In this document: one piece after another, positions 25,523 to 36,962 of the stretch | How positions within the stretch are numbered: the first letter of the stretch is position 1 | Layout of the letters: each line of letters begins with the position of its first letter | NCBI GenBank assembly: GCA_944367045.1 | Contig: CALVWI010000006.1 | Coordinates: 32,709-96,708, forward strand | DNA length: 64,000 nucleotides | Reading direction: 5' to 3' | Source of the DNA: an uncultured Clostridia bacterium | Lineage (GTDB): Bacteria; Bacillota; Clostridia; Christensenellales; Borkfalkiaceae | Notes under the pieces: model-generated | Told to the model about the DNA's origin: nothing | Seen by the model: only the letters and a program-made list of their open reading frames with translations | Database searches by the model: none | Made by a program: the position numbers and the translations under genes

Positions 25523-26899
25523 ATGAAACTTTGGGAAGGAAGGTTCGACGCGCCCACCGCGCAGGACGCCGACGCCTTCAACGAATCGCTCTCCTTTGAC
25601 AGAAAACTCTACCGCGTGGATATCACCGCGAGCATCGCCCATGCGACCATGCTCGGCGAAACCAACATCATTCCCCCCGAGGAGGCCGCCATCATCTGCG
25701 AGGGCCTCAAGGGCATTCTGAAGGACATCGACGAGGGCACTCTCAAGGTCGAGGGCGCGGAGGACATCCACTCCTTCGTCGAAAACGAGCTCGTCGCGCG
25801 TGTCGGGGAAGTGGGCAAGAAGCTGCACACCGCCCGCTCCCGCAACGACCAGGTGGCGACCGACTTCCGCCTCTACATCCGCGGCTCCATCGACCGCCTC
25901 ATCGCCACCCTCCACGCCTTCGTGACGACGCTCACGATGGTCGCGCACGACAACATCAAGTGCATCCTCCCCGGCTATACGCACCTGAGGAAGGCGCAGC
26001 CCGTCAACTTCGCACAGTACCTCAACGCGTACTCGGAGATGTTCCTCCGCGACATGGAGCGCCTCGAGGACTGCCGCAAGCGCGTCAACGTCATGCCCCT
26101 CGGCAGCGCGGCGCTCGCAGGCACCTCCTTCCCCATCGACCGCGAACTCACCAAAAAACTCTTAAAATTCGACGACATCTCCAACTGCTCCATCGACGCC
26201 GTCTCCGACCGCGACTTCGTGGCCGAGTACCTCTTCTGCCTGACGGGCGTCATGTTGCACCTCTCGCGCTTCTGCGAGGACACCATCATGTACACCTCCG
26301 ACGAGTTCGGCTTCTGGGAAATTTCCGACGCCTACTCGACGGGCTCCTCCATCATGCCGCAGAAGAAGAATCCCGATATCCCCGAACTCATCCGCGGCAA
26401 GTGCGGGCGGGTCATCGGCGACCTCACGGGCTTCCTCGCGACGATGAAGGCGCTGCCCCTCGCCTACGACAAGGACCTCCAAGAGGATAAAGAGGCCGTG
26501 TTCGACGCCGAAAAGACGGTGTTCGACTGCGTGACCGTCTTCCACGCCATGTTCAAGGAGATGAAGTTCAACTCCGAGGCGATGTACAACGCGGCGGGGC
26601 TCGGCTTCTCGACGGCGACGGACGTTGCCGACTACCTCTCCAAGAAGGGCGTGCCCTTCCGCGACGCGCACGCCATCACGGGCAAGCTCGTAAGATACTG
26701 CCTCGAGCGCGGCAAGGCGCTCAACGAGCTCTCTTTGAAGGAATTCAAGGACGTGAGCGACGTGTTCGAGCGCGACGTCATGGGCGTGGTGCTCGCGCGC
26801 ACTTCCGCCGAGGCGAGAAACTCCGTGGGCGGCTCCTCGCAGCAGGCCGCGCGGAAATCGCTCATCCGCATCCGCAACCGCCTCAAGCATTTCGGCTAA
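25523..26899 (+). CDS. argH: Argininosuccinate lyase
   Basis: 458 residues starting MKLWEGRFDAPTAQDADAF. It shows the fumarase/aspartase superfamily signature GSSIMPQKKNPD and the ArgH motifs HTARSRNDQVATD and GYTHLRKAQP. It releases arginine and fumarate from argininosuccinate, the last step of arginine synthesis. The start at 25523 follows GAGAGGT. The gene is alone; argG and the rest of the pathway are not in the window. A terminator follows immediately. Confidence 0.97.
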   Translation: MKLWEGRFDAPTAQDADAFNESLSFDRKLYRVDITASIAHATMLGETNIIPPEEAAIICEGLKGILKDIDEGTLKVEGAEDIHSFVENELVARVGEVGKKLHTARSRNDQVATDFRLYIRGSIDRLIATLHAFVTTLTMVAHDNIKCILPGYTHLRKAQPVNFAQYLNAYSEMFLRDMERLEDCRKRVNVMPLGSAALAGTSFPIDRELTKKLLKFDDISNCSIDAVSDRDFVAEYLFCLTGVMLHLSRFCEDTIMYTSDEFGFWEISDAYSTGSSIMPQKKNPDIPELIRGKCGRVIGDLTGFLATMKALPLAYDKDLQEDKEAVFDAEKTVFDCVTVFHAMFKEMKFNSEAMYNAAGLGFSTATDVADYLSKKGVPFRDAHAITGKLVRYCLERGKALNELSLKEFKDVSDVFERDVMGVVLARTSAEARNSVGGSSQQAARKSLIRIRNRLKHFG

Positions 26900-26904
26900 T
26901 CGAG

Positions 26905-26931
26905 AAGGACGCTTCAAAGCGTCCTTTTTTT
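26905..26931 (+). terminator. Terminator of argH
   Basis: AAGGACGCTT (26905-26914) pairs with AAGCGTCCTT with a minimal loop and runs into seven Ts. Confidence 0.9.
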
Positions 26932-26982
26932 GCATAATTATACAGATTCTGTACATTCATCTCGAAAATATCTCACAAAGGC

Positions 26983-27011
26983 TTGACAGAAACGAATATT
27001 TCTCTTAAAAT
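26983..27011 (+). promoter_or_regulatory. Promoter of ilvB-ilvN-ilvD
   Basis: TTGACA (26983-26988), 17-nt spacer, TAAAAT (27006-27011). The leader is only about 30 nt, so no T-box or leader-peptide attenuator precedes these branched-chain genes. Confidence 0.85.
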
Positions 27012-27047
27012 AATAGGAAGCACACTTTTATGTAGGGAGGTCTTCAA

Positions 27048-28712
27048 ATGAAATGCAACGGAGCAGAGATCCTCATCAACTGCCTCAAAGAACAGGGCGT
27101 TGACACGATATTCGGCTACCCCGGCGGCACCGTGCTCGACATCTACGACGCACTCTACCGCGACGGGACCATTCACCACATCATCACGTCGCACGAGCAG
27201 GGCGCGGCGCACGCGGCAGACGGGTATGCGCGCGTCACCGGGCGCGTCGGCGTCTGTTTGGCCACGAGCGGCCCCGGCGCCACCAACCTCGTCACGGGCA
27301 TTGCGACGGCTTTCATGGACTCCATCCCCGTCGTCGCCATCACGGGCAACGTCGGCCTCAACATGCTCGGCCGCGACTCCTTCCAGGAGATCGACATCTC
27401 GGGCATCACCATGCCCATCACCAAACACAACTTCATCATCAAGGACGTCAAGGACCTCGCCCCCGCCATCCGTCAGGCATTTAAAATTGCCAATTCGGGC
27501 AGAAAGGGCCCCGTCCTCATCGATATCTTAAAGAACGTACAGGTCGCCGAGACGGACTACGAGCCCTACACGCCCGAAGTTTCCGTCAAAAAGCCCGTTC
27601 CCAAGAGCGCCGTCGAGGACGCCGTGAAGGCCATCAACGCCGCAAAGAAGCCGCTCATCATGCTGGGCGGCGGGTGCATCGCTTCGGAGGCGGAAAAGGA
27701 AGTTGCGGAACTTGCCGAAAAGCTGGACGCGCCCGTCGCCTGCACGCTCATGGGCATCGGCGCGTACCCCGCGGGAGACGCCCGCTTCATGGGCATGATG
27801 GGCATGCACGGCACCGCGACGTCCGCCCGCCTCGCCCTCGAGAGCGACTGCATCATCGCACTCGGCACCCGCTTTTCCGACCGCGTCGCCCTCAACCGCG
27901 ACAAGTTCGCCGAGAACAAGGTCGTCGTGCAGGTGGAGATCGACAACGCGGAGATCGACAAGAACGTCAACGTCACCTATCCCGTCCTCGGCGACGTGAA
28001 GGAGGCCTTAAAGACCATGCTTCCGCTCATCGACGAGGTCAAGGACCGCCCCTTCATGCACGAGGCGAAGGAGCTTAAAGCCGCCGAAAAGGCGAAGCGG
28101 CCCAACCTCGAACTGGGGCACAAGGTCATCATCGGCGCCTCCGAAATCGCAGGCGACGACGACATCGTCGTCACCGACGTCGGCCAGCACCAGATGTGGA
28201 CGGCGCAATACTACCCCATCAAGAAGCCCCGCACGTTCTGCTCGAGCGGCGGACTCGGCACGATGGGCTACGGGCTCGGCGCTGCCATCGGCGCGGCGTT
28301 CGGGAGCGGGAAGCACGTCATCCTCGTCACGGGCGACGGCTGCTTCAACATGAACCTCAACGAGCTTTCGACGGCGGTGACGGAGAACCTGCCCATCACC
28401 ATTTTGCTCATGAACAACCGCGCGCTCGGCATGGTGCGCCAGTGGCAGAAGCTCTTCTACAACAACCGCTTCTCGCAGACGGACATCCGCAAGAAGACGG
28501 ACTATGTGAAGTTCGCCGAGAGCTTCGGCGCGAAGGGCATGGTCATCTCCAAGGAGGAGGATATCATGCCCGTCCTCAAGGAAGCGCTTGCGACGCCTTC
28601 GCCCGTGCTCGTCGACTGCCGCATCAGCAGCGATGAGAACGTGTTGCCCATGATCAGGCCCGGTGCGACCTACGACACCATCATCACCAACTGGGAGGAC
28701 AGGAATAAATGA
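27048..28712 (+). CDS. ilvB: Acetolactate synthase, catalytic subunit
   Basis: A 554-residue thiamine-diphosphate enzyme. It has the N-terminal catalytic Glu region ITSHEQGAAHAADGYAR, a central FAD-type domain, and the C-terminal ThDP motif GDGCFNMNLNEL closing with NN (ILLMNN). It condenses two pyruvates, or pyruvate and 2-oxobutyrate, as the first common step of branched-chain amino acid synthesis. GGGAGGT precedes the ATG. It overlaps ilvN by four bases. Confidence 0.97.
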   Translation: MKCNGAEILINCLKEQGVDTIFGYPGGTVLDIYDALYRDGTIHHIITSHEQGAAHAADGYARVTGRVGVCLATSGPGATNLVTGIATAFMDSIPVVAITGNVGLNMLGRDSFQEIDISGITMPITKHNFIIKDVKDLAPAIRQAFKIANSGRKGPVLIDILKNVQVAETDYEPYTPEVSVKKPVPKSAVEDAVKAINAAKKPLIMLGGGCIASEAEKEVAELAEKLDAPVACTLMGIGAYPAGDARFMGMMGMHGTATSARLALESDCIIALGTRFSDRVALNRDKFAENKVVVQVEIDNAEIDKNVNVTYPVLGDVKEALKTMLPLIDEVKDRPFMHEAKELKAAEKAKRPNLELGHKVIIGASEIAGDDDIVVTDVGQHQMWTAQYYPIKKPRTFCSSGGLGTMGYGLGAAIGAAFGSGKHVILVTGDGCFNMNLNELSTAVTENLPITILLMNNRALGMVRQWQKLFYNNRFSQTDIRKKTDYVKFAESFGAKGMVISKEEDIMPVLKEALATPSPVLVDCRISSDENVLPMIRPGATYDTIITNWEDRNK

Positions 28713-29224
28713 ACCGCTATACCATCTCTGCACTCGTAGACAACAAGAGCGGCGTTTTGACGCGCGTCGCGGCGCTCTTCGCAAGAAGGGGATACAACAT
28801 CGAATCGCTCTCCGTCTGCACGACGGAGGATCCCACCGTCTCGCGCATGACCATCGTCCTCTGCGGCGATGAGTATATCCTCGGCCAGATGATGAAGCAG
28901 ATGGACAAGCTCATCGACGTGCGGAAAATTTCCAAAGTGGAGGACGACGCCGTCTCGCGCGAACTTCTCCTCTGCAAGGTCAAGACGGACGCGACGACGA
29001 GAAGCCAGGTACTGGAGATCAGCCAGATCTTCCGCGCGAAGATCGTCGACGTCTCCACCGAGGCGACCATCATGGAGCTGACGGGCAAGCCCTCCAAACT
29101 CGACGGCTTTGTCAACATGCTCATGCCCTACGGCATCCTCGAGCTTGCGCGCACGGGCGTCACGTCCATCGGAAGAGGCGCGGCTTGTTTAAGAGACATA
29201 CCTGACTACAAAGAGACGCTTTGA
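28709..29224 (+). CDS. ilvN: Acetolactate synthase, regulatory subunit
   Basis: A 171-residue protein with an N-terminal ACT domain (1-75, TISALVDNKSGVLTRVAALFARRGYNIESL) split by the usual ALFxRRGYNIxSL motif, and the C-terminal ALS small-subunit domain. It binds valine to inhibit IlvB and stimulates its activity. It starts inside the ilvB stop (ATGA), so the two are coupled. Confidence 0.96.
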   Translation: MNRYTISALVDNKSGVLTRVAALFARRGYNIESLSVCTTEDPTVSRMTIVLCGDEYILGQMMKQMDKLIDVRKISKVEDDAVSRELLLCKVKTDATTRSQVLEISQIFRAKIVDVSTEATIMELTGKPSKLDGFVNMLMPYGILELARTGVTSIGRGAACLRDIPDYKETL

Positions 29225-29264
29225 TCTCGCGAAGATCTTTGCATAAACAAACAGAGGTAAAATC

Positions 29265-30929
<1,665 letters not shown>

Positions 30930-30946
30930 ACCCTTTATAAAGACCG

Positions 30947-30984
30947 CGCCGCCCGAGGCAAAGCCTCGGGCGGCGCTCCCTTTC
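30947..30984. terminator. Convergent terminator between ilvD and lysR
   Basis: A perfect 14-bp stem (30947-30960 with 30964-30977) with an AAA loop. TCCCTTTCC follows on the plus strand and GGTCTTTAT on the minus strand, so either direction may use it, though the U-tracts are weak. Confidence 0.7.
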
Positions 30985-30996
30985 CCCCAAAACCGT

Positions 30997-31818
30997 TCAA
31001 ATACAGCGGGTCTCCTCATCGGCACGGCAGATGCGGTAGCTCAAAATGGGCATACTGTCGAAGTCGAGCGGGCGCACCTCGGCGAACAGCCCGCTCTCGA
31101 GCTCCTTCCGCACGATCCCCCGCGGCAGGAAGGCATAGCCCAGCCCCGCGGCGAGGTAATCTTTGACCTTGTTGGAGTTGTCCACCTCGAAGGGAAAGAC
31201 GTGCCCCGCAGGGAAGAGCTCGCGAAGATAGGAACCGATCTCGGCGAGGGAGAAATTGCACATGGCGAAGGGCAGGGCGGGGAGCTCGGCGCGCGAGACG
31301 CCGTCCGGGAAGGCGTTTTTGTCGGTGCGGGCGAGCAAGATGAGCTCATCGCGCGAGAAGGGCGTACAGCGGTACCCCGCCCGCCGCACGTTCTGATAGA
31401 CGTACGCCGCGTCGAGAACGCCGTCCCACAGCATCTCCAAGAGCTCCGCCGAGTGACCGAGCGTGAGGCGGTAGGCGCGCCCCTCGGCGATGCCCGCGAG
31501 GATACGCTCCTTGAGCACGCCCTCGTACACGGCGTTGGTCGCACCCAGCCTGATCTGCCTGACGCCGCCCTTGACGGCGGACAGGCACGCGTCCTCCATC
31601 TCGACGATGCGGCGCGCGTATTCATAGAACGTCTTGCCCTGCTCGGTGAGGGCGACGCTGCGCATCTCCCGCCGCAGCAGGCGGACGCCCGTCTCCTTCT
31701 CCAGCTCGGCGATGCGGTTGGTGACGGTGGACTGCGCCACGAAGAGCTGCTCCGCGACGCGCGTGAAGTTTTTGAGTTTGACGAGGAGGAGGAAGGTCCT
31801 CAGCGTTTCCGTGTTCAC
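30997..31818 (-). CDS. LysR-family transcriptional regulator, likely controlling leu genes
   Basis: 273 residues. The N-terminal winged helix (1-60) carries the LysR signature FTRVAEQLFVAQSTVTNRIAELE, followed by a periplasmic-binding-like effector domain (about 88-273). It starts with GTG at 31818 and has only a weak ribosome binding site. It is transcribed divergently from leuC with 106 bp between the starts, the standard layout for a LysR regulator acting on its neighbour. The effector may be a leucine-pathway intermediate, which is inference. Confidence 0.92.
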   Translation of the reverse strand: MNTETLRTFLLLVKLKNFTRVAEQLFVAQSTVTNRIAELEKETGVRLLRREMRSVALTEQGKTFYEYARRIVEMEDACLSAVKGGVRQIRLGATNAVYEGVLKERILAGIAEGRAYRLTLGHSAELLEMLWDGVLDAAYVYQNVRRAGYRCTPFSRDELILLARTDKNAFPDGVSRAELPALPFAMCNFSLAEIGSYLRELFPAGHVFPFEVDNSNKVKDYLAAGLGYAFLPRGIVRKELESGLFAEVRPLDFDSMPILSYRICRADEETRCI

Positions 31819-31851
31819 GATTTGTTTTTTCGATAGCCCCTATGCAATAAT

Positions 31852-31896
31852 TCATTTTACAAATGATTGACGGAAGTATAGCATATGTGATATACT
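31852..31896. promoter_or_regulatory. leuC promoter and probable LysR operator
   Basis: TCATTT-TAC-AAATGA (31852-31866) is a perfect palindrome with T-N11-A spacing of LysR type, abutting the leuC -35 box TTGACG (31867-31872). An 18-nt spacer ending TGA and TATACT (31891-31896) complete the promoter. A second inverted repeat, GTATA...TATAC (31877-31895), spans the spacer and -10. Confidence 0.65.
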
Positions 31897-31924
31897 CTTG
31901 TCAAACGAAAAGGAGAACAAAGCT

Positions 31925-33178
31925 ATGGGAATGACGATGACACAGAAGATCCTCGCTTTCCACGCGGGGCTTCCCTCCGTGACGGCGGGCCAGCTCATCG
32001 AAGCGGAGCTCGATCTTGCCCTTGCCAACGACATCACCGCCCCCGTCGCCATCAACGAGGTGGAGAAAGTGGGCGGGTGCGTCAAGTGCAGGGATAAAGT
32101 CGCGCTCGTGATGGATCACTTTACCCCCAACAAGGACATCAAGGCCGCCTGCCAGGTGAAAAAGACGCGCGAATTTGCGAAGGCACAGCAGGTGACGCAC
32201 TTCTATGACGTGGGCAAGATGGGCATCGAACACGCCCTTCTGCCCGAACAGGGGCTCGTCGGCGCGGGCGACTGCATCATCGGCGCGGACAGCCACACCT
32301 GCACCTACGGCGCGCTCGGCGCGTTCTCGACGGGCGTCGGCTCCACCGACCTCGCCGCCGCCATGATGACGAACAAGGCATGGTTCAAGGTGCCCGCCGC
32401 CCTCAAGTTCGTGCTGAAAGGAGCGCTCCCCAAGTATGTGACGGGCAAGGACCTCATTCTCCACATCATCGGCATGATCGGCGTGGACGGCGCGCTCTAC
32501 AAGAGCATGGAATTCACGGGCGAGGGCGTTGCCTCCCTTTCGATGGACGATCGGTTCACCGTGTGCAACATGGCCATCGAGGCGGGCGCGAAGAACGGCA
32601 TCTTCCCCGTGGACGATAAGACGCTCGCCTACATGGAGGGCCGCTTTCAGCGCACCCCCAAGATCTACGAGGCGGACGCGGATGCGGAGTACGAAAAGAC
32701 GTATGAGATCGACCTCTCCGCGTTGAAACCGACGGTCGCCTTCCCCCACCTTCCGGAGAACACCAAGACGGAGTGGGACACCCTTCCCATTCAGCAGGTC
32801 GTCATCGGCTCGTGCACGAACGGGCGCATTTCGGACCTTCGCCAGGCCGCAGAAATTCTGCGCGGAAAGAAGGTTGCGGAAAACGTGCGCTGCATCGTCA
32901 TTCCCGCGACGCAGGAGATCTACCTTCAGGCCATCGAGGAGGGGCTCGTCTCCGACATGGTGAAGGCGGGCGCGGTTGTCTCCACCCCCACCTGCGGGCC
33001 CTGCCTCGGCGGGCACATGGGCATCCTCGCCGACGGAGAGCGCTGCGTCTCCACCACCAACCGCAACTTTGTCGGCCGCATGGGGCACATCACGAGTGAA
33101 ATTTATCTCGCGTCGCCCTACGTCGCCGCGGCGAGCGCGGTGCTCGGCCGCCTCGCGACCCCCGAGGAGGTATCATAA
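31925..33178 (+). CDS. leuC: 3-isopropylmalate dehydratase large subunit
   Basis: A 417-residue aconitase-superfamily protein of the short LeuC2/HacA type common in Clostridia and archaea. Iron-sulfur Cys are in [19 protein letters not shown] and [12 protein letters not shown]. It isomerises 2- to 3-isopropylmalate with LeuD. The start at 31925 ([15 protein letters not shown]) follows AAAGGAGAAC; the longer frame to 31898 would begin inside the promoter. It overlaps leuD by one base. Confidence 0.95.
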   Translation: MGMTMTQKILAFHAGLPSVTAGQLIEAELDLALANDITAPVAINEVEKVGGCVKCRDKVALVMDHFTPNKDIKAACQVKKTREFAKAQQVTHFYDVGKMGIEHALLPEQGLVGAGDCIIGADSHTCTYGALGAFSTGVGSTDLAAAMMTNKAWFKVPAALKFVLKGALPKYVTGKDLILHIIGMIGVDGALYKSMEFTGEGVASLSMDDRFTVCNMAIEAGAKNGIFPVDDKTLAYMEGRFQRTPKIYEADADAEYEKTYEIDLSALKPTVAFPHLPENTKTEWDTLPIQQVVIGSCTNGRISDLRQAAEILRGKKVAENVRCIVIPATQEIYLQAIEEGLVSDMVKAGAVVSTPTCGPCLGGHMGILADGERCVSTTNRNFVGRMGHITSEIYLASPYVAAASAVLGRLATPEEVS

Positions 33179-33660
33179 TGAAAGTTCAAGGAAGAGTGCA
33201 TAAATTCGGCAGCGACGTGGACACCGACGTCATCATTCCCGCTCGCTACCTCAACACGTCCTCCCCCGAGGAGCTTGCCAAGCACTGCATGGAGGACATC
33301 GACAAGGACTTCGTGAACAAGGTTGAGAAGGGCGACATCATCGTCGCCGAGGACAACTTCGGCTGCGGTTCCTCGCGCGAACACGCGCCCATCGCCATCA
33401 AGGCGAGCGGCGTCTCCCTCGTCATCGCGAACACCTTCGCGCGCATCTTCTACCGCAACTCCATCAACATCGGGCTGCCCATCCTCGAGTGCCCCGAGGC
33501 CGTCAAGGCTATTCATGACGGCGACATCGTCTCGTGCGATCTTTCGCTCGGCGTCATCCGCAACGAGACGACGGGCGAGGAGTTCAAGGCGCAGCCCTTC
33601 CCTCCCTTCATTCAGAACATCATCGACAAGGGCGGGCTTTTGAACTCGCTGAAGAAATGA
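33178..33660 (+). CDS. leuD: 3-isopropylmalate dehydratase small subunit
   Basis: The 160 residues match the swivel domain of the LeuD2 type: [32 protein letters not shown] and [17 protein letters not shown]. It completes the active site of LeuC. Its ATG shares a base with the leuC stop, and its TGA overlaps the next gene's ATG. Confidence 0.96.
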   Translation: MKVQGRVHKFGSDVDTDVIIPARYLNTSSPEELAKHCMEDIDKDFVNKVEKGDIIVAEDNFGCGSSREHAPIAIKASGVSLVIANTFARIFYRNSINIGLPILECPEAVKAIHDGDIVSCDLSLGVIRNETTGEEFKAQPFPPFIQNIIDKGGLLNSLKK

Positions 33661-34247
33661 AGCGGCGTACGGAGCCCAAGCCCAAACGGAGCGGGGCGAG
33701 CGCCCTCTTCGTCACCATCCTTTTGGCCTTCGCCATCGCGGTGCTGACGCTGCTCGCGCTGTGGTTCGTCTATCAGAACGCCTCGATCCTCTATGCCCTG
33801 ATCGGCGTCTTCGGCGTGTACCTCGTCTACCTCGTCATCGGGCTGAGCCTCATAGGCGGGCGGCAGAAGAAGGCGGAAAAGACGGAGAAGCTCTTGAAGG
33901 CGGCGCTTTCCGAGGGCCCCTGCCTCGTGTACCTCGCCTACTTCGGCGGGGAGCGGCACATCAAGAAGCCCTCGCCGCACAGGCGGGAGTACCTCATCGA
34001 GATCTTTGAGCCGCAGGCGAAGGACGAGAGCTTGAAAAAGCACCTGTGGTTCGGCCTTTCGGAAAGAGAGGAGCACGAACTCGCCGTCTTCAAGCGGTAT
34101 GAAGCGAAAGCGGCCTATCCCGCGCTCGCCCTCTTGGAAGGGCAGACGGTGTATGTCGCCGCGGGGTTCTTTGACGCGGCGAAGGACGCCCCTTCCTTCC
34201 GGGAATTTTTCAACAAAAATCACATCGTAATTTACGGAGACAACTGA
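33657..34247 (+). CDS. Two-pass membrane protein inserted in the leu operon, function unknown
   Basis: The 196 residues start with a basic segment ([14 protein letters not shown]), then two adjacent membrane helices (about 16-38 and 44-64, [20 protein letters not shown] and [20 protein letters not shown]), then a cytosolic domain of about 130 residues ([22 protein letters not shown]). No domain is recognised. The ATG overlaps the leuD stop (ATGA) and leuB begins one base after its stop, so it is cotranslated with leucine genes. A link to leucine metabolism is only contextual. Confidence 0.8.
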   Translation: MKRRTEPKPKRSGASALFVTILLAFAIAVLTLLALWFVYQNASILYALIGVFGVYLVYLVIGLSLIGGRQKKAEKTEKLLKAALSEGPCLVYLAYFGGERHIKKPSPHRREYLIEIFEPQAKDESLKKHLWFGLSEREEHELAVFKRYEAKAAYPALALLEGQTVYVAAGFFDAAKDAPSFREFFNKNHIVIYGDN

Positions 34248-34248
34248 A

Positions 34249-35337
34249 ATGAACAAGCACATCGCGGTGCTCGCGGGCGACGGGATCGGCCCCGAGATCA
34301 CGGACGGCGCCATCGCCGTCCTGAAGGCAATCGGCAAGAAATACGGGCACGAATTTACCTTCGAGCCCCTCCTCATGGGCTGCTGCGCCATCGAAAAGAC
34401 GGGCGAGCCCCTCCCCGCGTACACGGTGGAGCGCTGCCTCGCGTCGGACAGCGTGCTCCTCGGCGCCGTCGGCGGCATGGTGGGCGATCCCCGCTGGGAT
34501 AACCTCCCCGGCGACAAGCGCCCCGAAGCGGGCCTTCTCGGCATCCGCAAGGCGATGGGGCTCTACTCCAACATCCGCCCCGCGCGGCTCTGGGCGCCCC
34601 TTGCAGACGCCTCGCCCTTGAAGCATGACCTCGTGAAGGACGGCATCGAGATCGTCGTCGTGAGAGAACTCACGGGCGGCATCTACTTCGGCAAGCGCGG
34701 CACCTACGAGGACGAGAAGATGGGCACGACGGCGTGGGATACCGAGACGTACTCCGCCCATGAGATCGAGCGCATCGCCCGCATCGCCTGCGAACTTGCG
34801 AGAAAGCGCAAGAAGCGCGTCATCTCGGTGGACAAGGCGAACGTCCTCGAGAGTTCCCGCCTCTGGAGACGCACCGTGCACGCCTTTGCCGAGAAGAACT
34901 ACCCCGACGTCAAAGTCGAGGACATGCTCGTCGACAACGCGGCGATGCAGATCGTCAAGAACCCCGCGCAGTTCGACGTTTTGCTCACTTCCAACATGTT
35001 CGGCGACATCTTGGCGGACGAGGCGGCGCAGGTGACGGGCAGCATCGGGATGCTCGCGTCCTCCTCCTTGGGCGACGGCACGCGCGGCCTCTACGAGCCC
35101 ATCCACGGCTCCGCGCCCGACATTGCGGGCAAGGACATCGCCAACCCCATCGCGACCATCCTCTCCGCCGCCATGATGCTCAGAGACTCCTTCTCCCTCA
35201 CCGAAGAGTGTACCGCCGTCGAGAACGCCGTCCTTCAAGTCCTCAACGAGGGCTACCGCACGCCCGACATCATGGAAGAGGGCAAAACGAAAGTGGGCTG
35301 CCGCGAGATGGCACGCCTCATTGCAGAGCGCATATGA
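34249..35337 (+). CDS. leuB: 3-isopropylmalate dehydrogenase
   Basis: 362 residues with the isocitrate/isopropylmalate dehydrogenase pattern: NAD site and opening motif [43 protein letters not shown], and the signature [20 protein letters not shown]. It oxidatively decarboxylates 3-isopropylmalate to the leucine keto acid. It overlaps the yggS start by four bases. leuA is not in the window. Confidence 0.97.
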   Translation: MNKHIAVLAGDGIGPEITDGAIAVLKAIGKKYGHEFTFEPLLMGCCAIEKTGEPLPAYTVERCLASDSVLLGAVGGMVGDPRWDNLPGDKRPEAGLLGIRKAMGLYSNIRPARLWAPLADASPLKHDLVKDGIEIVVVRELTGGIYFGKRGTYEDEKMGTTAWDTETYSAHEIERIARIACELARKRKKRVISVDKANVLESSRLWRRTVHAFAEKNYPDVKVEDMLVDNAAMQIVKNPAQFDVLLTSNMFGDILADEAAQVTGSIGMLASSSLGDGTRGLYEPIHGSAPDIAGKDIANPIATILSAAMMLRDSFSLTEECTAVENAVLQVLNEGYRTPDIMEEGKTKVGCREMARLIAERI

Positions 35338-36044
35338 TCAGAGAGAACGTGACCGCCCTCCTCAAAGAGCTGGAGGGCGGCAATGCATATTCGGAGAAGG
35401 TGACCCTCGTCGCCGCCACCAAGACGAGGACCCCCGAGGAGATCAACGAAGCGATCGAGGCGGGCATCACCGACATCGGCGAGAACAAGGTGCAGGAATT
35501 TACGGCGAAGTTCGACGCTGTCCACGGCGGCCGCCGCCACTTCATCGGGCACCTGCAGCTCAACAAAGTCAAGTACCTCATCGGAAAGACCGACCTTGTG
35601 GAATCCGTCGACCGCGACGAACTCGCCGAAGAGCTTGCAAAGCGCAGCATGAAGGCCGGGATCGTCACCGACATCCTCATCGAAGTCAACATCGGCTGCG
35701 AGGAGAGCAAGAGCGGCTATCCCCTCGAGGAGGCGTATGCGGCCTACGAGCGCCTCAAAGCGATGGACGGGCTGCGCGTCAGAGGCTTCATGGCGATGCT
35801 CCCCATCGCGGGCGAGGAAGAATACCTCGGCGGCCTTGTCGACAAGATGCGCGCCCTCTACGACCGCGCAAAGGCAATTGACAGCAACATCGAATATCTT
35901 TCCATGGGCATGAGCGGCGACTGGCGGCTGTGCGTAAGACACGGCTCCAACATGATCCGCCTCGGCACCGCCATCTTCGGTGAACGGCACTACCCCGCGC
36001 CCGAAAACGCCGAAAACGCCCCGTCCGATACAAATACACCATAA
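35334..36044 (+). CDS. PLP homeostasis protein, YggS/PROSC family
   Basis: A 236-residue alanine-racemase-like barrel without the second domain. The PLP lysine lies in [35 protein letters not shown] and LSMGMSGDW are the family signatures. It holds and delivers pyridoxal phosphate rather than acting as an enzyme. The ATG at 35334 overlaps the leuB stop, so it is part of the leu transcript. pdxST, which makes PLP, is 4 kb downstream on the other strand. Confidence 0.94.
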   Translation: MIRENVTALLKELEGGNAYSEKVTLVAATKTRTPEEINEAIEAGITDIGENKVQEFTAKFDAVHGGRRHFIGHLQLNKVKYLIGKTDLVESVDRDELAEELAKRSMKAGIVTDILIEVNIGCEESKSGYPLEEAYAAYERLKAMDGLRVRGFMAMLPIAGEEEYLGGLVDKMRALYDRAKAIDSNIEYLSMGMSGDWRLCVRHGSNMIRLGTAIFGERHYPAPENAENAPSDTNTP

Positions 36045-36056
36045 GGAGGAACGGCA

Positions 36057-36962
36057 ATGCCGTCCGGAATCACCCATCAACTTGTCGCGGAGGAGGCGGA
36101 AAAGCTCCTCCCCGAAGGCTTACAGCACATCATCAAAAAGGCCCCCGACGAATACTACCTCGGCTGTCAGGGCCCCGATATGTTCTTCTTCTACCGCATC
36201 GGGAACAAGAGCGAGTACAACATCGGAAAGTATCTGCACCGCTACAGCGTCGCGGAGACCTTCCGCCTGTTTGCGCGCGTCCTTGCGGGCGAGCAGAACC
36301 CCCGCTTCCCCGCCCTTTCGGAGGACGACCGCACGCGCGTCTTTGCGTATATCCTCGGCTACATCACCCACTACGCGACGGACAGCACCTTCCACCCCTT
36401 CGTCTACAACTTTATGGAGAGGGAGGACTGCCCCAAGCGCATCCATCAGCTCATCGAAAACGATTGGGACGTCTACTTTTTGCGCAAGTTCCGCGGCCGC
36501 GAGGCGGAGAAGTTCCGCTGCGCCTTCAAGGTAAAGGAGATCGCCGAAAACGGCGCCGTCGCCCGCCTCTATGCCTGCCTTGCGGAGGAACTCGGCCGCG
36601 AGGAAGTCAAGCGCGGCAAGTTCAACGCGGGGCTTAAGAATTTCTGGAAATACCTTACCTTCTTCCACGGAAAGTGCTATTCCTCCCAGCGGCATTGGGA
36701 AAAACTGGAGCACTTCTTCCACGCAAAGCCCTTCCTCTCCTGCCTGTATCCGAGGAAGGAGCCCGAGCGGGAGTACCTTGCAAACGAGGACTTTTTAAAG
36801 CTTGCCGAGGGCAAGGGCGGGAATGTCGACGAACTCTTCGACAACGCCGTGAAGGAGAGCGCGCGCCTTGCCTCCCTTTTCGTGGAGTGCGTGCGGAAGG
36901 GCGAACCCCTCCCCGAGGCGGACTTTAATAAGAGCTTCCTGACGGGAAAGCCCGTTGAATGA
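36057..36962 (+). CDS. Zinc-dependent phospholipase C-like protein
   Basis: A 301-residue all-helical protein with the PF00882 pattern: an N-terminal GITHQLVAEEAEKLL, DEYYLGCQGPDMFFFYR, and ILGYITHYATDSTFHPFVY, giving His and Asp ligands for metal. No signal peptide is visible, so unlike secreted clostridial alpha-toxin it appears cytosolic; its substrate is unknown. AAGGAGG precedes the start. It overlaps the next gene by four bases (ATGA). Confidence 0.88.
   Translation: MPSGITHQLVAEEAEKLLPEGLQHIIKKAPDEYYLGCQGPDMFFFYRIGNKSEYNIGKYLHRYSVAETFRLFARVLAGEQNPRFPALSEDDRTRVFAYILGYITHYATDSTFHPFVYNFMEREDCPKRIHQLIENDWDVYFLRKFRGREAEKFRCAFKVKEIAENGAVARLYACLAEELGREEVKRGKFNAGLKNFWKYLTFFHGKCYSSQRHWEKLEHFFHAKPFLSCLYPRKEPEREYLANEDFLKLAEGKGGNVDELFDNAVKESARLASLFVECVRKGEPLPEADFNKSFLTGKPVE

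Noticed and set aside
27012-27047. T-box or leader peptide before ilvB
   Set aside because: The promoter leaves only about 30 nt of leader, too short for either.
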